Source: Ophiura sarsii | Taxonomy: Eukaryota; Echinodermata; Ophiuroidea; Amphilepidida; Ophiuridae | Direction of reading: 5' to 3' | Length of the DNA stretch: 64,000 nt | Assembly (NCBI GenBank): GCA_035610835.1 | Contig: CM069443.1 | Coordinates: 61,574,480-61,638,479 of the forward strand | Shown here: positions 1 through 12,545 of the stretch, piece by piece | Layout: every line of letters begins with the position of its first letter | Position numbering within the stretch: position 1 is the first letter of the stretch | Notes under the pieces: generated by a model | Told to the model about the DNA's origin: nothing | The model's database searches: none | The model's input: only the letters and a program-made list of their open reading frames with translations | Position numbers and translations under genes: made by a program

Positions 1-1400
1 TATATTGCACGAGACAGAAATGTAGTTCACGAGTCCAAGACGAGGGCAATATCTTTATATCGAATGCAATTTATCTTGTAGAACACGAGAATAAACCAAT
101 CAATGTTATTAATATTACCAAACATCCCGAACTGATCTTAATTTCAGCAAGATTGAAACTCCGATCTCAAAAATGTACTCGAGTGCATCATCTGCGCATA
201 CATACCCACGCGCACGTCTTCTACGCCACATAATATTTTAAAACATTGTTCGCATCATGATACTTTTGGTGCCCAATATTCAATACGCAGTTTTATTGTA
301 CTATTTAGGAGTCCATATAAATAATAATGTATTGTATCAAATCATTTTCTCTTCAAATTCTTTTAACACTAATATTACGTATACATCTTTGCGGAAATGT
401 AAAGAATCCGTAATAGTTAATATTCTGTAACAGTGTTCTCCTTTGTGGAGTGAGAATATCCTTGTTACGGTTTAATGTGATATAAGATATAAGGGGAATT
501 CGGTTTAGTGGTCACCATGGTCACTGATATCTAAGTCTAATGAGTATTTGATTAAGTAATTGAAATATTGCCTCTCATTATTCCTGTATAACAGGATTAG
601 GGATTGCGATTATAACATAATAATCACTTTACGTTTCCGGCTAGGGACTATAATAGATGGAGTTGTCGTAAACATGTGATCGGATGTTACATGTACATGA
701 CGTTCTCAAAGCCAGAAAAGATCGTTCATGCTCAATACTTTCAGCCTATTGAATAGACGTCATGACAGTTGAATACTATGAGTGGCCATAGTATAAACAA
801 AACGTGTAAGATAATACGTCTAAGGTTACACGTAGAACATATTAGGTTAGACGTCTAAAATAACAACTTACACGTCGAAGATTAGCAAATACAGTTTACA
901 AATATGGTTTATTCCGTAATTAGCATAAGCTTGTAGAATATCTAATATTGTGTTATCCTTATTTTATTTTCATCCTCCCTCCCAAACAACCTCTGGTTTG
1001 TTTGATTGATACTTTTTGCAAATATTAAATCCAAAGTGTCACAATTGTTACGGAATAAAGCGAGAATGTTATTTTAGGCGTCTGAGATACATCTTAGACG
1101 TCTAACATTACACGTTCTACGAGTTACCTTACTACGTGTAACCTTAGACGTAACACCTAACACGTTTTATTTTTACTATGGCCACTCATAGTATACATTG
1201 TTAACCTATTATTTCAGTCAGTTTGATGTTGATGGTGAGCAACATCAACCCTCTAATTGCATGAAGCGAGGAGAAAAACACTTGGTACATTTGTATCAGC
1301 TCACGAGAAAAAATGGTGTCCCCCGGCGACTCATAATCGCCAGCCAACAAGCAATCTTAAAATCAGTGACATTTCGCAGGTGAAGTGAGATATTTTGAGA
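1..1400. repeat. Diverged array unit A
   Basis: This is the first visible member of the P/Q tandem family. Its P block lies at about 415-600: CTGTAACAGTGTTCTCC, then a GGTCACCATGG box near 512, then AAGTCTAATGAGTATTTGA. It continues with a tail (GCTCAATACTTTCA, CCTATTATTTCAG, CTTAAAATCAGTGAC) that matches unit B at 4310-4550. It is interrupted by the MITE at 776-1191. There is no coding potential: the conserved ATG of the P block runs into a stop after four codons. 1-415 shows nothing recognisable beyond A+T-rich sequence. Confidence 0.6.
776..1191. mobile_element. TA-site inverted-repeat MITE (416 bp)
   Basis: The ends are CTATGAGTGGCCATAG and its reverse complement, flanked by TA on both sides (774-775 and 1192-1193). 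The terminal inverted repeats run about 120 bp and carry repeated TTAGACGTCTAA-type palindromes. Unit B (GGTGAACACATTGTTGACC near 4348) has the same flanks without the element, which supports a TA target duplication. There is no transposase, so it is a non-autonomous element of the Tc1/mariner kind by target site. The superfamily is inferred from TA alone. Confidence 0.8.
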
Positions 1401-3090
1401 TTTATTCTATATATCATTACAGGATAAAGAAGAATGTAATTAAGACTGACATATTTATCCGAACAAAACGAGATGTTATCGAAGTAATTTAATGATTTAA
1501 TGTAATAAGTGTAGTATTAATCGGACCATTCCAATCAACGAATCAATATTTATTTGCCATCATATCAACAAGGACAAAATACAATGACAATTTACCAAGT
1601 AATATGAGGGAGGAGGAACCACTAAAAGCAAAAACCTGGCACCCTCTTAAACAAAGCTTATACAGAAGGGTAAACAAATTGTAAGTTTAATATGACAAAA
1701 AACACAAAAACAAAAACAAAACAGAACAAAAATAGACAAATGAAAAAGGAAAAAAGCAATGGATATACCTGATATCTCACGTGGAAGCAGCAACATGATA
1801 TATAGTTTTAAGTTAATTAACATAATTTTAGTTTTTGCTTAAACAAAGTATAGTATTGTCACAGTATTGTAATTTTAAATTACCCATTCCAGTACTAATC
1901 ATTGAGTATTGACAGAAAAGAGTCAAAGGTTATTACAAACAAGCTTGGTGCCAATAATCTAAACGGTAACATGAGGTGTACCTAGATTGACCTCTAATGA
2001 CCCCTACATGACTTTTGACCCCTTTCTGTCAACACTTTAAGCTATTTGTTGTTGTTTTGGGAATAACGCAATCTGAGGTGATCTGAGAATCAATCAATGG
2101 CGGTCAATTTGAGGATCTCTACAATGTCGGTGTGTGGACAGATAATAAATAGGAGGAGAAATGTGTGATTTTGCACAGTGACCCCCTCGTACACTAGTCA
2201 CTTAAGGGTAAATACCTAGAAGGTGTTGATTGACTTTAGAAATGTAGAAACAATTATTTTTGCAGAAATTAGCGTGATCCCTCTTTGTGTCTGATGAATT
2301 TTAAACATCAAGATAAGTGTACCTATCTTTTGCTAACATATCACCTGGGTATGACTATTATACAGTCCGTGTACTACGTGCGTAGCGTGTTATTCTTTAA
2401 TAGATTTACGAAGTATTACACCGGGGGATTCGTGCGTGTTTGACGAGTGACACCATGAATCCAGATCTCGCGACCGGTATAAAAAAATTAATCTATAAAG
2501 ACAGGTGTTTTGAGATTTATTATTGTTTGAATAATAAATTATTAACACTGTTTCAACACGGAGATTGTAGATCAACTTCAAAGCAATAGACGATGCCACC
2601 TGTAGCGTCACAGCAACCAAGCAAACAAAACCTTGCCTGCCGATGTGCGCGCGAATTGCCTGCCAAACAAAAGCTTGCCTGCCGGTGTGCGCGCGCGGTC
2701 GAAGGGGGTTTTCATGAACCATATATCCCCAATGCATGGAATAGAACCCCCATGCATGGAATGTAACCGGACACTGTTGATCAACAAGAGGTGACATTTT
2801 CAAAATAAATGTATGGCATTGCAATAATTATTGATTCTATGGCAATTACGAAGACTTGTATTATACCGGACGTTTTTTTATCTCGTACGTGATACCTTCC
2901 AAGGTAAGACGAAAAGTAATATGTACTTTTTACAATGCTACTTTACTATTCGGTACCCAAAACAAAAGCATCACTTTCCTTAGAGAAAGCGTGCTCGCTT
3001 GACAAGATCGGGGATTATATGCGTATTTTGCACCATGAGATTTTCTTAAACGATGTTTATTACATCTGAGCATTAACTTAAGTGCTGAAT
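1400..3090. other. Mostly unrecognised non-coding DNA
   Basis: A+T-rich sequence with stop codons in all frames. The only structure seen is two short direct duplications: a ~40-bp unit ending GTGCGCGCG at 2618-2700, and a ~22-bp unit around CCATGCATGGAA at 2728-2766. A 144-codon open frame on the minus strand (2390-2824) spans these duplications and resembles no family I know, so I do not call it a gene. Confidence 0.5.
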
Positions 3091-3659
3091 ATACTCCACA
3101 ACGCCTCGACGCTTTACGCTTTCACACATGCGCACTAGTCCTCATAACGCAAGTAAAAATGACGCTCGATCAGGAAAGCGTTTTCCAATAATTCGATCAA
3201 TCAGTCTACGCTTTGGTGGAAGCGGCAATCGCTGGGGCTTACGTCGAGGTAGAAGTCAACTTGGTAGCGTTGTCGCTGTCAATTGACCAATCAGTAAGCG
3301 GAACACTTTGCCGGACTTTTGACGTTACTTAAATTGTCTCGAGCTCCTCATAAAATTAAAGCGCATTATTGGTAAAATAGGCAAATACAACTATTTTTGC
3401 TGATGGAATGACGTGGTTTAATTTTAAAATCTGGACATAGCAAGGTTTACCTGTACTGTGATGTGCTCGAAATATAAAATTGACGGCGTTTTGGGAGATA
3501 TTTTGCGTGGTTATGTTGTATGGTCTCCAAAACACCCATAGCCCCACTCATATAGCGTGAAAGCGATTGGTCGAGCGTTGACGAACGCTAACGTTCAGCG
3601 TGGATCAATGCTGAGTGGCAGAGAGCTGGCACATTTTGTGGCAAGCGTTTTTGGAGTAT
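3091..3659. mobile_element. Candidate inverted-repeat element, ACGCT-rich
   Basis: The short ends ATACTCCACAACGC and (reverse) ATACTCCAAAAACGC face each other. The interior is dense in ACGCT/AGCGT motifs in both orientations, for example GAGCGTTGACGAACGC near 3573. Such subterminal motif clusters are typical of transposase binding sites in non-autonomous DNA elements. The flanking target duplication is unclear and the arms are short, so this is tentative. Confidence 0.35.
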
Positions 3660-3689
3660 GTTCATTTCCAATATACAGTAAGCCATGAT

Positions 3690-4780
3690 CCAAACTTTCA
3701 ATCAGTGTACACTTAACCCAAACAATCCAACCAGGTGTTTTATGTTAGCTAATTCCAAATCAATCATCGGTATAAAAAAGAAAGCGATATACGGTAAGTG
3801 AGCAAATTTATTCCACATAATTTGATACCTCATTCATAAATACTGAGTGAATATGTTAATGTTATGATGTTTTAATTAACTAACGAGAACAAAGTTGTAG
3901 CAAATCCAGTTTAGCCAACAGATGATTATAAAATAAATATCTTTACACGTTCATTGACATGTAAAAACTCCGGACATGTTGATATTCTATAGCATTAGTA
4001 TTCTTTGAAGTAAAAATATGTCTTGGTTATCGCTCCAGTTGTATACAATTTACCAAAAGAGGGGTGTATTCTTCTTAGCGGTCACCATAACCACCGATAG
4101 GTACACTGATATTTAAGTCTAGCGCATGTTTGATTAAGTAATTTGAAGCACTGCATCTCGTTCAACCCATATAACAAGATTAGGGATTACAGTTATAATA
4201 TCATAATAATTCCATTGAGTTGTCGTCTAGAGGCTATATTGAGTGGCTGTTAACAAGATTGTCGATATATGTGCTAGACTTTTATGCAGCGAGAATGTAT
4301 TAAACATTGTCAATATTTTCATCTTATTGAATTGACATCAAACGCCGGTGAACACATTGTTGACCTATTATTCCGGTCTATTTGACAATGAAACGTCAAA
4401 CCAAACGAACCAACCTAGATTAAATTCATACATGATCATACATGCGCAACGCTAAAATACGAACTGTTTATATCAGCTCAGGTGATAACAAAGCGTCGGT
4501 AGTGACTTATTGATATTGAAATCCATCTTAAAATCAGTGACGTATCGCGCATACGGATATAGTTCGATAAGGTTCAAAATGGGTAGACAGTTTGAGCCTA
4601 CGCACGCGATGTTGGCCAAACGCACGCGTTGCGCAGTGCGTCTGTTGCATTTATGTGCGCCATCTTCTGTGTTAATTCGCGGCTGTAATGAGGCTTGCCA
4701 ATTTGGAGCTGATCAAGCTATAATATGGTCGTAGGCTAAATTAATCTTGCTTCTAACGTCGGTTTTCCACTTAGTGTGTC
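3690..4780. repeat. Diverged array unit B
   Basis: A second member of the P/Q array. Its P block is at about 4060-4200 (GGTCACCATAACCACCGAT, then TTTAAGTCTAGCGC and GTAATTTGAAGCA). Downstream sequence follows unit A closely (GATTAGGGATTACAGTTATA, then CCTATTATTCC, then TCTTAAAATCAGTGACG). It lacks the 776-1191 MITE and so serves as its empty site. It is more decayed than later copies. The ATG of the P box is lost. Confidence 0.6.
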
Positions 4781-6532
4781 ACCTTGCAAGACATCACGTC
4801 ATCATATATAAATTTTATTATAGCTTATAATCCATTGCAATTCGTCAAACAATTTATTTTTCACTGTAGGGTTACACCGTACAGTTTAGAAGATACTCTA
4901 ATTGTTTATCGGACGTATGGAAGCCATGGTCATATCTCACAGTATCCATTATTGTTTTATACGAATTAACAAATATTAATCATAAGCAAGTCATGTTTAC
5001 CGCTCCGAAGAATTACTATGCCACACGGATTTTTATAACGTTTTATCGACATAATGTTCACTTATTAAACGTCATTTTTCGTACTACGATATTCTTACCC
5101 GATAAAATAGAAAATAATACGTGGTAGTATACAGATCTCCGTTCAGTACAATACATTTGTGTTGTTTCTTTTGCCTTTTAAATTAAATACTCTTGCGTCG
5201 TTACCCTAGTACACCCTAGTACATCTATTTTTTAAAGATGAAGGGTAACACTGTCTTGGTGAGGAGGAAATACAATACGATATTAAAGCGTCTCATCATG
5301 GTTTTTAACATATAAGTGCTTTTGTAGGGATAAAACACAAATAGTATGCAGGCGTATGCAGTAATTGAAACACGTTAATAATAGTCAGTGTATGATTTGA
5401 TAACTATTTAGATTTTTACTCTTTTCCTTGAATAATCGTTTTATTGATATTCTAAACACATAGAAATAGTATTAGAAAATCATATTATTTTCCGATTCAA
5501 CAAAGACTGTTTTGTACTTCAGTCGAAGCTGTGCCTATATCTGCGGCAATATTAAATGTTTTAAAAGCATTGCTCAAAAACATTCATTAATTTAATTACT
5601 CTAAACTCTTTATGAAATGTCTAGAGTCCGCAATTGTTATATTCTATAATATATTCTGTAACGGTATTCTCCATTGTAAAGTAATGTCTCGATTAACGCT
5701 GTGATTGTATATGAAGATATTTCCCCAGAGGGGAATCCTTCATAACAGTCACCATGGCCACCGATCTGTAAATTGATATTTAAGTTGCATCCTATAATGC
5801 TACTTTAATCTGAGCATTAACAAATCGTGCTAGGTTTGTTAGAAAATTAGTTATTTTTAAGTGCTGGTCGTTATTCAGTATTCAATCGCGGAATAGAATC
5901 GGAACTCATAATATACAAACATTGGCATAAAATAATGCATCGTTAGACATCGCTTTGCATTTTGTGACCGAATTACATCCCAAATCCTTCATTCCACTAT
6001 CATTTTTTACTTCTTTAAATGTATGCATGTTAAACAGAGATTTATCAGAGTGAGAAATTGGTTTGGATTTGAGGATATTGATAAGATTAAATTGTATTGA
6101 TAGGACGAAGCTTCATAAGCGTTCAAGGAGTAACTCGTGAAATATTGGGTTGTCACCATTTTACACTCAATTGGTAGGCTTAACCCATGGCGTTCTCATG
6201 CATTCAAATAATTATTTTAATCTAATTTCCTCACTTGATCGAAAACGAAAGGAAAACCCATCTTGCGTAAGGGCAAAATAACTATGCATAATACAATACT
6301 TCTTAGCATGCACATAACTATTGTTAACCCGATGCATGTCAATGTCAGATAATAAAAGTGCTTTAAATCCAATAATTTACAACAACTATAAATCATGCTA
6401 TTTTTAATAGACGGAAAGCAATTGAAATACACTGGTCATCATTGGGGGGTTTTCTCTTCAGAATAATATAGCTATAGTCTACTGCATTGCTATGGAATAC
6501 TTCGCTTTTCTCTAGGTATCAGTATAGGAATT

Positions 6533-6770
6533 TCGATTCGATTCGATTCGATTCGATTCGATTCGGTTCGGTTCGGTTCGGTTCGGTTCGGTTCGGTTCG
6601 GTTCGGTTCGGTTCGGTTCGGTTCGGTTCGGATCGGTTCGATTCCATTTCAGTCGATTCGATTTGATTCGATTCGGTTCGATTCGATTCGGTTCGATTCG
6701 ATTCGATTAGATTAGATTAGATTAGATTAGATTAGATTAGATTAGATTAGATTAGATTAGATTAGATTGA
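6533..6770 (+). repeat. Pentamer microsatellite (GATTC / GGTTC / GATTA)
   Basis: Runs of GATTC (6533-6563), GGTTC (6564-6640), mixed units (6641-6705) and GATTA (6706-6769) follow one another, each unit type one base apart from the next. The run ends directly in Q-block sequence (TTGATATAATG). It therefore seems to have grown from the GATTAGATTA seed that ordinary Q blocks carry. The matching site in HOR2 (18006-18150) has only GATTA units. Confidence 0.9.
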
Positions 6771-7343
6771 TATAATGTAGGTTCATAATTTGAGCACGTA
6801 CATTTAATAGAAGCTAAGGTAGAAACGTGTTTGTTTAATGACATAACATATAAATAATGTTATTATATGTATTAAATTGATTGGTTATACCATTTTCAAT
6901 CTCACAAATTCAAATTATTACTGGATCTGTCTTTCCCTTGATTTTGAAGGCTAAACCGATATTTTTAAATTAAAATTCAATTCAATATATATAGAAGAAT
7001 AGAAGTTTTGACGTTAACATACAAGAGTTTATCAAAATCAAATAACTTGAGTCAAGTACTAAATTCCCCCTTTCATCTTTAATTCAGTCACGTTATCAGT
7101 CCTACTTAGTCGATTTTCTAAACACAAAACAATAGCACGAATATTTACCATTTTACATACCATTTTAAAAGTCTTTTCTTTTCTTTCTTTTTCAAATTAA
7201 TAAAATGCGTGATCTGATACTGTATAACAGAATTCTCCTATTTGATGTGGGCAACTTTGTAATCGTATACATTATAATAGACATTTCCCCAAAGGGGAAT
7301 TCGGATATTGGTCACTATGGCCACCGATCTATTAAGTGATGTA

Positions 7344-9765
7344 CGAGGGTCATTCAATAAGTTCTACCTCCTCACTCATAACATCGCTAATATGAATGTC
7401 AGCCTCATGACATTTGTCATGATTATAGCTCTGAATCATAGCTACACATACGAGGGGCATTCAGTAAATAATGACAGTGATCATGGTATGGGATGCATGA
7501 GTGATTCTATTGAGGGATAATGTGATCAATACAAAGAATGAACCTTTGTCTTTCAAACAATACACTTTTGGAATGTTAGATACCTTTGGTTATGTAATGT
7601 CATTAACATAAACACAATAGGTTTCAGACACTGACTGAAATCTGTCAATTATTTGGCTGGATATGTAATATGTTGAAAATGGGTTGATCGATACATTTGC
7701 GTATATCTCGGCAATGCAAGCATAAAAACAGATAACACTTGGCACATAGTTAGAACACACACTTATCTCCGCTTGACATTATTTTTTAGACCTGAATTCC
7801 TTAACGCAAATAAGAAGGTACCATCTCAAATGCGCTTTTATTTAGCAAAATCCGCAATAATATACCTTTGAAAACAACAAAGGATAAAGAACAATGGAGG
7901 GATTATAATTTAGTAAATTTGTGTGGGATGTAAAGCAATAATAGTGGGGATTTCAGAAGGAGCTGTTCATAAAATTTCCTCAAACCATTGAAATTATGTG
8001 ACGATTACTTTAACAATACATATATAGTAGCTCTAAAGATAACAGTAATAAGAGAAGTTGTGGCAGCCATCTTTGATTGATACATTCATGTATATCTTTA
8101 TTTGACTATCACAATATTTAAACACATTGATTTAAGCATTTTTAATTATTTCTGATTAGAATTTGAAGGCACAGTAAGCTTTTATCTGGTAAATTTCTTG
8201 ATTTTAGCCATTTGTGGCCCTGTTCAAAATGATCTGCCGTCTGCGCATGCGCACATTTTCTGCAGGTTTCATGCGAATAAGTTCAGAAAATTAGTTAACT
8301 ATCATATGGAATCTCCCAAACTGGTTAATTGCTTGGATTTTTCATAAATTGTTTGATTTTCCGCAATATTAGTGATTCGCTGACTGGGCATTTTTCAATG
8401 AAAATTGGCTATTTGAAATACTGATATTTGTATACTTTTTATTCGATTGCCTCTCCTTACTTTTTACTCCTATACTACATACATCAAATTACACAGGGAT
8501 TTAAGTTATTGTCTTTTTATCATACTTACGTGAAAAAAAATGGGATTTACCTGCTTCTGGTGTCATGTTATGCAATCTTCTTATCACATGTTTCATACAA
8601 ATAATTCAAATTTCCGCCAAATAACTGATTAAGTAGTGTCCCAAGTGTACTTACTTTGAGACAATGCTATGACGTCATAGTTCACACTTATAAATCCAAA
8701 ACTGTACTGTTTGAAAGATAAAGGTTCATACTTTGTATTGATCACATTATCCCCTCAATAGAATCACTCATGCATCCCATACCATGATCACTTTCATTAT
8801 TTACTGAATGCCCCTCGTATATAGCAAATGATAACTGATATCTGTTTTACTTTTGTTATGATGCAATCAAAGCCAGTGAGAGATTTTGGACAACGTACAC
8901 GGAAAATTGCACTATAAATATATTTTTAGGTTTTCTCTCCGCATTGTATGATTAGATACAACAGTCCGATTTCAATACTGAAAATAGAAAACAATGGATG
9001 ATTTCTGAATATAATACTATATTATCACGTATAGATTCAATGGTCGGCAATATTAACCTTTGTAGGCTTGCAAATAGTATAATATCAACTCGAATGTATT
9101 GCTACGCCTTTAGCATACTGGAATACTGCTATTCAGTCAAATGTTCGTTGTTACAAGTTTTAACTTAAAAGCCACAGTGATGCCTCGAATGTTAAATCTT
9201 AACATGATAGTCGTTTTACTTATGTAACATTTATAATAGTCAATCAGGTAATCAGTGGTAGAAAATTATCACTTATATATACTTGTAATCCCTCCATTTA
9301 GTCCTGTATATTGAAGATCACTTAGTTCTTATGAAAAGCAAATATGACTTTTGCAGCGGTTCTCTGGGGTAGGGTTAAAAATAAAAGCTGTCATGGTCTG
9401 GTTCTGGCTAATTAGAGGGCATTTTTCTCCAAGAAAATCAGTGACTTTTATTTGTTATAGTCTGTTCAAGAAATATCTGTAATTTAGAACGGTTTTAATT
9501 GACCTATGAGGTACGTTTTGTCTCTTATAATTGGCCAAATGAATAGTACTTAGGAGATATTTTTCTCTCTTTTATCCGTTTTCGTCGCACTAAATGGACC
9601 ATTGATTTTCACAGCATCTACAGAAAAGTACAAACATGATTCAGACAAATTTACTATGAATTTGTAGCTAAGATTCAAAGCTACAATTGTGGAATATTTC
9701 ATACGACTGGCTTATATAATAACAAAGTTATGAGGTAGGAGGTAGAACTTATTGAATGACCCTCG
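7344..9765. mobile_element. Mariner-like non-autonomous element, host of a nested one
   Basis: Termini CGAGGGTCATTCAATAAGTT and its reverse complement are flanked by TA (7342-7343, 9766-9767). Imperfect terminal inverted repeats run about 105 bp, and the pair TAGCTCTGAATC / TAGCTTTGAATC marks their inner edge. HOR2 has the undisturbed site GATGTATAATGAG at about 18865, so insertion is certain. Without the nested element it is about 1.05 kb. No DDE transposase frame is visible. Confidence 0.92.
7451..8817. mobile_element. Nested mariner-like element (1367 bp, long TIRs)
   Basis: Ends CGAGGGGCATTCAGTAAATA / reverse complement, flanked by TA at 7449-7450 and 8818-8819. The inverted repeats extend beyond 120 bp (GATCATGGTATGGGATGCAT and so on). 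A second copy in the opposite internal orientation lies at 55330-56613. The interior has no coding frame but is conserved between copies (for example the ends of CATTAACATAAACACAATAG), so it is a family-defining non-autonomous element rather than a random deletion product. Confidence 0.9.
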
Positions 9766-9869
9766 TATAATGAGTTTTTAACTGAGTAATTTGAAACATT
9801 GCTCTCATTCATCCTATCTATCAGGCATGGGGATTATAGTTATAGCATTCTGTCTGGAAGTAAGATTAA

Positions 9870-10104
9870 CAATTTCCACGGGGTTTAGTTGTACCATATA
9901 AAAACGAATTTTTCAAAAACCTTTCCCAATTTTCAAAGTCTATCTCAAGAATTACTGAACCAATACTAGGCATGTTTGTACTTATTTCAATGTATTTCTC
10001 ATGGTGTTTCCAAATATGGTAATGAAATTCAATAATGTTGACATTTTTAAACATTTTTTGAAATTTTGGAATGTTCTCTGCAGACGCCTGCCGCGTGGAA
10101 AATG
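9870..10104. mobile_element. TTAA-site MITE, CACTTTCCACGCGG family, copy 1
   Basis: Flanked by TTAA (9866-9869 and 10105-10108). The ends read ATTTCCACGGGG and CTGCCGCGTGGAAAAT, versions of the family terminus CACTTTCCACGCGGC. It is about 235 bp. A short minus-strand open frame inside (9866-10126) is present only by chance, since other copies break it. Related copies: 18969-19201, 22280-22505, 25233-25471 and 43142-43243. TTAA target choice suggests piggyBac- or Kolobok-type mobilisation. Confidence 0.85.
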
Positions 10105-10587
10105 TTAAGACAGCTGCTGTAAGCAAGTGAGCGGATTATATGTGTCTTTTATTAGCCATTTTTCACAGCCAGGATGGGTCATTAATTGAATATCAGGAGG
10201 CCATGAACGTAGAATACATTACCTAGAACATTTCTTAACGTCCATTTTCCACTCGCTGCATCAACCCGCAAAACGTAGGTTGGTCTTGCTTACAACTAAC
10301 ATCAATTCTGAACGTGACATAATTGTATTGAGTATAATGTCAAAAATCTTATAATTGTCTAATGGATATTCATGACAGTAACCATATCACCCATGATTTC
10401 TCTAATAGTCGATTATCAACGCACCACACCACTTTCCATAGCATATATTTGGCTCTTGTACTATTGGGCTTTTATGGAAATATGGCCGAAGCCTAATTTA
10501 TCCGAAATACCTTTTAACATCGATTGCTATTTCTTATATAGCATGAATATCCCGTTTACAACTTATCCCAATTAGTTTAAAACAATG

Positions 10588-11368
10588 CTATGATTGCCGG
10601 TGATTTACAGCGATAAATGAAAACACTAATCGGGTGTCAAATGGATACTTATGCCAAAAGAAATATAGTTAACAAGATGAACTATATGAGTATAGCGTAA
10701 ACTGACCATGTGCATGGTAAATCATACGGTTTAATTTTTAAAACGAATTAGAAGATATTAATTTCGAATCTACAATATTTTAATTGATCTATTTAGCTGT
10801 GGTTTAATCAATCCAATTGTAAGGTTATTACTTGCAGAATTATATGCTGCATCTTGCTTCAAATTAATCCAATTCAAAACTTTAGTTAACTTTTACCTCT
10901 TTTTCTCACATATCTTGGGTATTAGCATAATAAATTGCATACTTATACAATTCTTGCATATTGTTTGATATATTCAAAGCCGGGGATTCGTGCTAGTTGA
11001 AGTGGAATCACTTAATCACTGTATTTATGTTGACAACATTGATATTCATAAAGACCAACATTTCAAAACACAAAATTGCTTTGAGACAATACATTTGTCC
11101 TAAACCAGGGTTGGGCAACATTTTTGAATGAATGGGCCAGATATAAGGAGTGAACAATTGACTGGGCCGCACCTAACCAAATTTTCTAGCAATGACCTGC
11201 TGTTGATTTCAAACCTTTGATTCCGAAGACTTTCAAGCAATAGGTTTGTGTGCTTTATAATATATCTTCACAAAAACCTCAATACAGTACAGATGACAAT
11301 TAATGGGGAAATAGACCTACGCACGTTGAGGAACATCATTTGTGCCGATAAATGCTAAGCAGCTAGCT
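10588..11368. other. Segment deleted from HOR2
   Basis: HOR2 passes from AAAACAATG directly to ATCGTTTTTTGGG (about 19674), whereas HOR1 has this ~780 bp between the same words. The missing part includes the left half of the hAT MITE. The segment itself is A+T-rich and non-coding. Confidence 0.75.
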
Positions 11369-11480
11369 CGTTTTTTGGGATGATGTCAAATAGATTGATT
11401 TTTTTCTTTTTCTTGAGACATCTCGCGGGCGACAGAAACGGGACGCATGCGGCCCGCGGGCCGTAGGTTGCCCACCCCTG
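11106..11480. mobile_element. hAT-type MITE (375 bp)
   Basis: The termini are CAGGGTTGGGCAAC on the left and GGTTGCCCACCCCTG on the right, with GGCCCGCGGGCC next to the right end. The 8-bp flanks TCCTAAAC and CCTTGAAC are a diverged target duplication. The HOR2 remnant keeps TCTTAAAC, and empty relatives at about 13158 and 21975 read TCTTAAAACAAATA. An 8-bp duplication and CAGGG(G)TNGGCAAC ends are the hallmarks of hAT elements. There is no transposase. Confidence 0.9.
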
Positions 11481-11624
11481 CCTTGAACAAATACATTCAT
11501 ATTGAAAGTGTTGCAATGCATAATTGGCATAAATACTTCATCGCTAGGGATTGCTTTTAATTCTAGCCCGATCTTACACGATTAATTCTTGGACTTTCTT
11601 CATTCTATCTCCTTGAAATTTATA

Positions 11625-12545
11625 CAGGTTAAAAATGAATCATCATAAAAGGAAATTGGATTGGATTTTAGGATATTGATAAGATTAGATTGTATTGATA
11701 TAAAAAGGTTCATTGGTTTGCAGGTTGGCACACTATAGTTTAAGCACGTACATCAGAAGACACGATGGAAGCATTCACGAAGTAACTTTAGAAAGATTGT
11801 GTCATCACCTATATGAATTAAATGGGACAGTTTAACCCGTTATGTTCTCTTAAATTAAAAACATGATTAATGCTAGCTCCCCTTCATTAGCAAGGCTACG
11901 CTAGCATGTTAAAGACAAAAGAGTTTATGGAGGGATAAAAGGATTGATTTTAGAATATTGATCATGCTTGAAATTCTTAAGCTCAGTTTGTGGCTATTGT
12001 AAACAAAATTAAATTCCACACCAATTGCATCTTCATACAGTTATGTTCTCAGCATAGTTCGTTAGGCGTACACATTCTCTATTGAATTATTTCCATTTTT
12101 TTATCATCCGCAGTGATTTTCAATCGGTAATTGGTGAACGCGTGTCATACTCAGTAACACTTGCAATAATTTGATAGCCATACATTTACTTCAATCGTTG
12201 TTGATGAACTCATATTTTAAATAGTACGCAAACAACATTTATTTATCAAATCTTGTAAATTTAAGCCCTTAATAGAAACAGCTTTCATGTGATGCCATGT
12301 GTTATACTTTTTCTGAGGTAATGCTTCTCAAACATTGTTCAAACCAATTACGCTTATTTATGGAAATATCAAACATCCGCATTAGTTACTATTCTGTAAC
12401 AGTATCATTCTTTATGTGAGAATAATTATGTCTCGGTTAACGATGTTCCTTCGAGGAATGTCTATTTGTGGTCACCTTAGCCATGGATCTGATATTTTAG
12501 TCTATTGTGTATTTGACTGTGTAATTTGAAACATCATTCATTCAT
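11625..12545. repeat. Q block followed by P block (HOR1)
   Basis: Q: GAAATTGGATTGGATTTTAG, then GGCACACTATAGTTTAAGCA and CAGAAGACACGATGGAAGCA. P: CAAACCAATTACGC, CTGTAACAGTATCATTC, TATGTCTCGGTTAACG, then GGTCACCTTAGCCATGGATC. The region also holds two empty sites used elsewhere: TTAA at 12269-12272 (fold-back element absent) and the 12150 site (TA-site MITE absent). No gene is seen. Confidence 0.65.

Noticed and set aside
2390..2824. 144-codon minus-strand frame
   Set aside because: It crosses short tandem duplications and shows no domain or conserved pattern.
6640..6660. GGTTCGATTCC, like a tRNA B box
   Set aside because: It is part of the GGTTC/GATTC pentamer repeat and has no A box upstream.
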